In this document: positions 59,799 through 64,000 of the stretch, in pieces
Numbering within the stretch: the first letter of the stretch is position 1
Layout of the letters: every line of letters starts with the position of its first letter
Assembly: GCA_013396915.1 (NCBI GenBank)
Contig: VWZL01002039.1
Coordinates: 187,958-251,957 of the forward strand
Direction of reading: 5' to 3'
Origin: Stercorarius parasiticus
Lineage: Eukaryota > Chordata > Aves > Charadriiformes > Stercorariidae
DNA: 64,000 nt
Notes under the pieces: generated by a model
What the model was told of the DNA's origin: nothing
Databases searched by the model: none
The model's input: the letters and a program-made list of their open reading frames with translations, nothing else
Made by a program: the position numbers and the translations under genes

Positions 59799-62700
59799 AA
59801 AGTAGATCCACAAAAGCCACATCTGCTCATCTAGCAGAGAATTTCTCTTCCAGAAGGACCTCAAGACCTAATTCAGGGCTGCAACTTCATATCAATCAAA
59901 TGTTTAATTTTATTTAAAAAGCGAAACCAGATCTTGCATGAAATATGGTAGGGTTTTCCTGACTACAATTTGTTGTGGGATGATTAACAATGGCCAGGCC
60001 TGAAATACTGTTTCGATTAGTGTTTGTTCAGAATAGTGAAATGCTGGAACAAAAAGTAAGGAAGTTTAGCAAGCTTGCAACTGCTACAAAAGCATATATA
60101 TAACAGCAGTAAGATGTAACAGTAAGAAAGAAAAGAGTTTTGGTTGAAGCATTAGACTGTGAGAACTCTTTGGAGAAGATTTTCTCACTTGCCCCAGCTC
60201 CATGTTTGTGCAAGCGCTGCATCCCTTGCTAGCTGGGCTGAAGTCTTTTATTGCGAGCATTGCCTGTTCCATCTCTGAGTAAAGGGCGTCACACAGGCTT
60301 GCTGTTGGAAGCATGGAGTAGAAATCATGGCATCTTGTATAATGAAGAGGGGGAGGAATGGCTCTGTGGCCTGCATGGTCTGCCATAACCCAGAGGATCT
60401 CCATCTGCTAGCCTTTGCTGGAGGAAGGTTTCAGACCTCACATTCCACTGGAATGAAGGTGACACAGTGGGAAATCAAAACTGCAGTTGCACACCCCACT
60501 TCTGGCTTTGAATTATTGTACTGGCCTTCAATAGATGGGACACAGAGTCTCTATCTTCTACCATGAGTTCTAATAAATACTTACTGCGTGATGATGGCCT
60601 GTAACTGGTTAATTTATTTTCTCAAGTTTCCCCATTGGACTGATTTATAAAACTAATTTAAAGTATGTAAAGCGGCTTTCATTCTGTTAATAGTGCTCTG
60701 TAAGAATAAGATGGGGGGTGGGTTGTTGGTGATTTTTTACTTCCTGTGCATTTTTTTTAGTTTGATTCCACATTTAATTTGTGTTTCTAATTTGCAGTGT
60801 CCTTTTCTTGGAAATACATGCTCCTAGCAAAGTGAATTTGTATATCATTCAGGGATTAGAGTCCCCACAGAACTTTCTGGGACTAGAACAAGTATTTTCT
60901 TATTAGCATTTGACATTGCTGCCAGAGTATGAAGAGAGAACTTCTCTATTGAACTTGATGGCTCCAAAATTCCCTTTTCATTAGCTAGCCAGTGGTCCAA
61001 TTTTCAAGGGAAGGGCACACAGGTCTTTCAGAAGTGAAGTCCACCAGTTCTTCAAAAATGTCTTTCCTTTCATATCCTCTGACGTAAGGCAAAACCTCAC
61101 TATCTGAGAAGTTTCCAATAATTGTCTTACAATAATGATAAAATGAGAAAATTTGCTGTAAGTGACCAATACATTCTTATTTTTCACTTTGATCCCATTT
61201 TCTGTGGTTCAGCTTCATTTATTTGGTTCATCTATCACTTGCAGACTGATGACATCCTGGAGTCCGGTCATGGCCAGGTTTCCATAATGTGAGATGTTGT
61301 ATAAACACACTAGCAAAATGATGCCCCATCCCAGAGACAACCTAGAATTGTTGAACACAATCCTAAAGATGACTAGACATCTTTAGGAGGAGGAAGTAGG
61401 AGGATTATTAGTCAATACACTACCTCACCATAAAACATAACAGGCTGACTGTAGCTTGGCAGTAAGGTATCTTCTGTCACATGTTTGTAGGCTTAAGGTT
61501 GCAGCTGTATGATAAGAGATCCTTATTTGCTGCTCACCTGTATTAATATTATGGTTTTCTGCTTATATCAGAGCTGGAGACTGTTAGAAAGTATTTGGGA
61601 GCCTACTGAGCACAATTCCTGTGCTTTTTCACTTTTTGCAGGCTTGCTCCAGGAGCAGTGAGGGGATAGCTGAAGGGTAGGAAAGAACAATCTAAAAAAG
61701 TGGTGTGCTAAAGGAAGGCAGCTAAAAGAAATACAGGTTGTTATTTTTTAAACCCTCCCACCTAGCAATGCTGTTTCTCGTACCTTCAGTTTCATCTGCT
61801 TCTCACAGTCTATCCTACCGAACATGCCTACCTTTCAAAATTACCCCGGTTTTGGAATGAAGGTGTCAGCTGCTGCAAGACCCTAGAGGGTGTGATTATC
61901 TTATTTCCTGTCTGTCGACTATGTTTAAACATGTGCCAAACTGGAAAGGTAATTTTTCTAGCATGGCTCTGGAGCACACTTAATGATAGTCTTGTTACTG
62001 ACTGACCTCCTGTACCTACAGAGATTAAACATCTTGGGCAAATTTTCATTGCTTGAATCTGTGCCAAATCCTTTTAATGCGTGAAGGACTTGATCACTTC
62101 TCAACCAGTGGTGTAGAGCAAACAAGGCTCAGTCATTTTATGCCAAGGGGCCTGCTTGATTTTTGCAGTAAAGAAAAAGAAATTCATAACCACTGGGGGG
62201 ATAGCAAAAGAAAATGTATCTGCACAGATCTTTGTTGATAGTCTAATCTGATTGCTAGGTACATCCTGCCTGGACCAGGCTGAGTGACTCTGCAGCAGCC
62301 AGCAGTACTACGGCCATGCTACCCTCCATGATGAAAACACGTTATCTGTCTCCAGGGCTTACCATCAGAAGCATAACCTTAGCTTTCAAAAGAAGGGGTT
62401 TTCTTTTTAAGTATTTATATTTGTGAAAATTAAAGTAAATGAGATGATGTTGCAGCGTGGGTTTTAGCAACCTGCACTTACTCTGCTTCCATCATATTTG
62501 CACTTAAATGTAGCTGAAAAATCTTATTTAATTTAGAATAGGGCTATTTTTAGGGCTTTTTTTTATGCAACATTGACTATTAACATTTCACAGCATCTGG
62601 CAACACTGGCTTTTCTGATTATATTGAACCTTCTGAACAGGAATTTTTGTATCATTTAAGAGCAATTCTTTGCACTGCCTGCATTCTATGTCTTCTCCTC

Positions 62701-63381
62701 AGGAGTAGGGAATATGACAGGTGATGTCTCAAAAGATAAGTAATCTTCCACTTCATACCCTCTGTCTACAGTGAGTTCTCTAGATGTTGTACATGAGGTT
62801 CACCAGGAAAATTCATCATGGCATGTTACGTACTTTATTTATCCATGCCACTTGATGCAGCTACTAAAAATAGCTGATTTTAGATGAGTGAGTCTTTTTC
62901 CTCTTGCATGTGTCAGTCTGCAGATCCAATTCTGTAACTAATTTCACAAAACTGAAGATTCATAAGATGAAGGGGCTACATTCACCTACTAACAAAATGT
63001 GAAATTGTATCCTCTAAGAATATTTGATCATTTAAAAATCCTTAGGACAGAAGTCAATTAAAAGGAAAAAGAAAGGGGAGGGATTCCATTTACCCTTTCA
63101 TACTCACTTCCTCCTCTTCTTTACCTTGTTTCCATTTTATTGTTTCTATCCAGATAAGCTTTCTCTCACCAAGGTAATTTTGCCATTTTGTATGTCTTTT
63201 TTTTCCTCATCTTTACTTTGCATATTCTAGGTTACACTATCACTATGTGAGAGAATATTTCTACGTATTTTTAGGCATTTTTTCTGTATTTTGATTATTG
63301 ATGAGCATATACCTATTACACACGCATTGATGTTTAAATGAATATTTAAACCTATTCATCATTAATGATGCAGTGAAATGC
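59799..63381. other. Noncoding sequence
   Basis: No exon, RNA gene or named repeat was recognised. It separates the two retroviral remnants, which belong to different LTR families and lie on opposite strands. Confidence 0.45.
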
Positions 63382-63589
63382 TGAAGTTAAGACTCAATAG
63401 CCTTAGTGACTATTAAGCAGGTATTCTTTATTGCAGCGCCGGGTGCACAGGAGATTCCTCCACCTAATGCACACCGACTGATTTAGTTGTACAGTTTAAA
63501 TACATACTATGTATACATATTCATTAGTTTTCCAATAAATGATTGCCTGTTCATTAACTCATTATTACAGGTTACTGCCCACTCCCGCA
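63382..63589 (-). mobile_element. Endogenous retrovirus 3' LTR
   Basis: On the - strand this 208-base segment starts TGCGGGAG and ends TTAACTTCA, so it has TG...CA ends. A TATA-like TATTTAAA (63502-63495) precedes by about 65 bases an AATAAA signal (63432-63427) set in GCGCCGGGTGCAC-type sequence next to GCTGCAATAAAG, a combination seen in avian retroviral LTRs. Orientation agrees with the env frame to its right. It is the downstream LTR of a provirus whose gag-pol and 5' LTR must lie beyond the right end of the window. The exact left boundary (relative to env) is uncertain because the expected polypurine tract is absent: the - strand is pyrimidine-rich there. Confidence 0.6.
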
Positions 63590-63984
63590 GAAGAAGGAGG
63601 GGGTGGGCATAGGCAGCTCTGGGATCTTTGTTTCCAACTGCAATTATTGTTGCTCACTAGAAACTGAGTATTTTCATCTTTTAGCAATTGCAAATAAAAT
63701 TTCAGACCTTCTTCCCTGCTCGTATCGTCATATTGGCAGTAACCACCATCTGACCATCTCCAGAACTCAGACAAAGTGTTGTTATCATAATTCCGACAAG
63801 TTGAGGTGACCCCAAAAAAGGGTAGTCTCATGTTTCCTTTTGGTAATGCTGTGCATACCCAACGGTCTTTTGGTTGGGTTGCGTTTACTATTGCCATTAT
63901 GGTCGCATAATGTACATTTTCATCCCAAGCTACAACAATATTTACAATGCTGATACTTAAAGCTAAGACCTTTAAAGGCTTCAT
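63565..63984 (-). pseudogene. Truncated retroviral env (surface-subunit N-terminus)
   Basis: An ATG at 63984 opens 139 codons that look like the start of a retroviral envelope surface subunit. There is a hydrophobic signal peptide (about residues 4-19, ending at Ala-Trp), then an ectodomain-like stretch with possible N-glycosylation sites at Asn34, Asn68 and Asn114 and cysteines at 44, 63, 83, 115, 124 and 126. A WVCTALP motif is at 42-48. Env normally runs 500 or more residues with a transmembrane subunit; here that is all missing, and the frame runs into the LTR, whose bases encode the last seven residues. A deletion therefore joined early env to the LTR, removing the polypurine tract. A TTACAG just upstream of the ATG could be the env splice acceptor. 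The signal peptide and lack of stops suggest a fairly young insertion. The virus family was not determined. Confidence 0.6.
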
Positions 63985-64000
63985 TCTAACTTCTCTGTAA

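Noticed and set aside
63589..63606. Purine-rich + strand tract as a polypurine tract
   Set aside because: A polypurine tract for this provirus should be purine-rich on the - strand; the tract is on the wrong strand for the orientation given by env, TATA and AATAAA.
1..64000. CRISPR arrays, operons, tRNA or rRNA genes
   Set aside because: No regularly spaced direct repeats, no tightly packed same-strand genes, and no tRNA B-box (GGTTCGAATCC-type) or rRNA segment was seen; the sequence is vertebrate nuclear DNA.

Overview
This is a stretch of bird nuclear DNA, mostly noncoding. The avian call rests on several CR1 LINE copies that end in the bird-type CR1 3' terminus (20.7-21.1 kb, 32.6-33.0 kb, 13.9-14.0 kb), on an avian-type endogenous retrovirus LTR at 59.2-59.8 kb, and on the 3' end of a second endogenous retrovirus at the right edge. 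There is no prokaryotic gene organisation: open frames are short, scattered and on both strands, and none except the retroviral env fragment looks like a known protein. Family assignments come from recognising consensus phrases by eye, not from a database search, so element edges are approximate.

Layout. 1-9 kb: unique noncoding DNA with short tandem duplications, an old amniote interspersed repeat (about 4.87-5.26 kb) and a GC/CpG-richer block at 6.8-7.4 kb that looks like a regulatory element. 9.04-10.46 kb: a long, decayed CR1 on the + strand. 10.5-20.7 kb: noncoding, with a CR1 tail at 13.9 kb and a homeodomain-motif-rich patch at 11.6-11.85 kb. 20.7-21.1 kb: CR1 on the - strand. 21.1-29.1 kb: AT-rich unique DNA including a TAAT-rich patch at 22.4-22.9 kb. 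29.1-33.0 kb: a cluster of CR1 pieces in both orientations. 33-39.8 kb: AT-rich DNA with nothing recognisable.

39.84-40.86 kb is the only strong promoter candidate: a CpG island interrupted by a 210-base assembly gap. To the right of the gap lie a GC box, two inverted CCAAT boxes and a TATA-like box, all facing +. To the left are exon-like segments with good splice signals. I could not identify the gene. 41-64 kb is mostly noncoding, with old CR1 copies at 43.1-43.5 kb (-) and 53.4-54.95 kb (+), the LTR at 59.2-59.8 kb (+), and an LTR plus truncated env at 63.38-63.98 kb (-) whose provirus must continue beyond the window.

No cooperating gene set is visible. The window reads as an intergenic or large-intron region around one CpG-island promoter. 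I found nothing that supports a new biological system. The most worthwhile leads are the gap-interrupted CpG island and the env-bearing provirus end.
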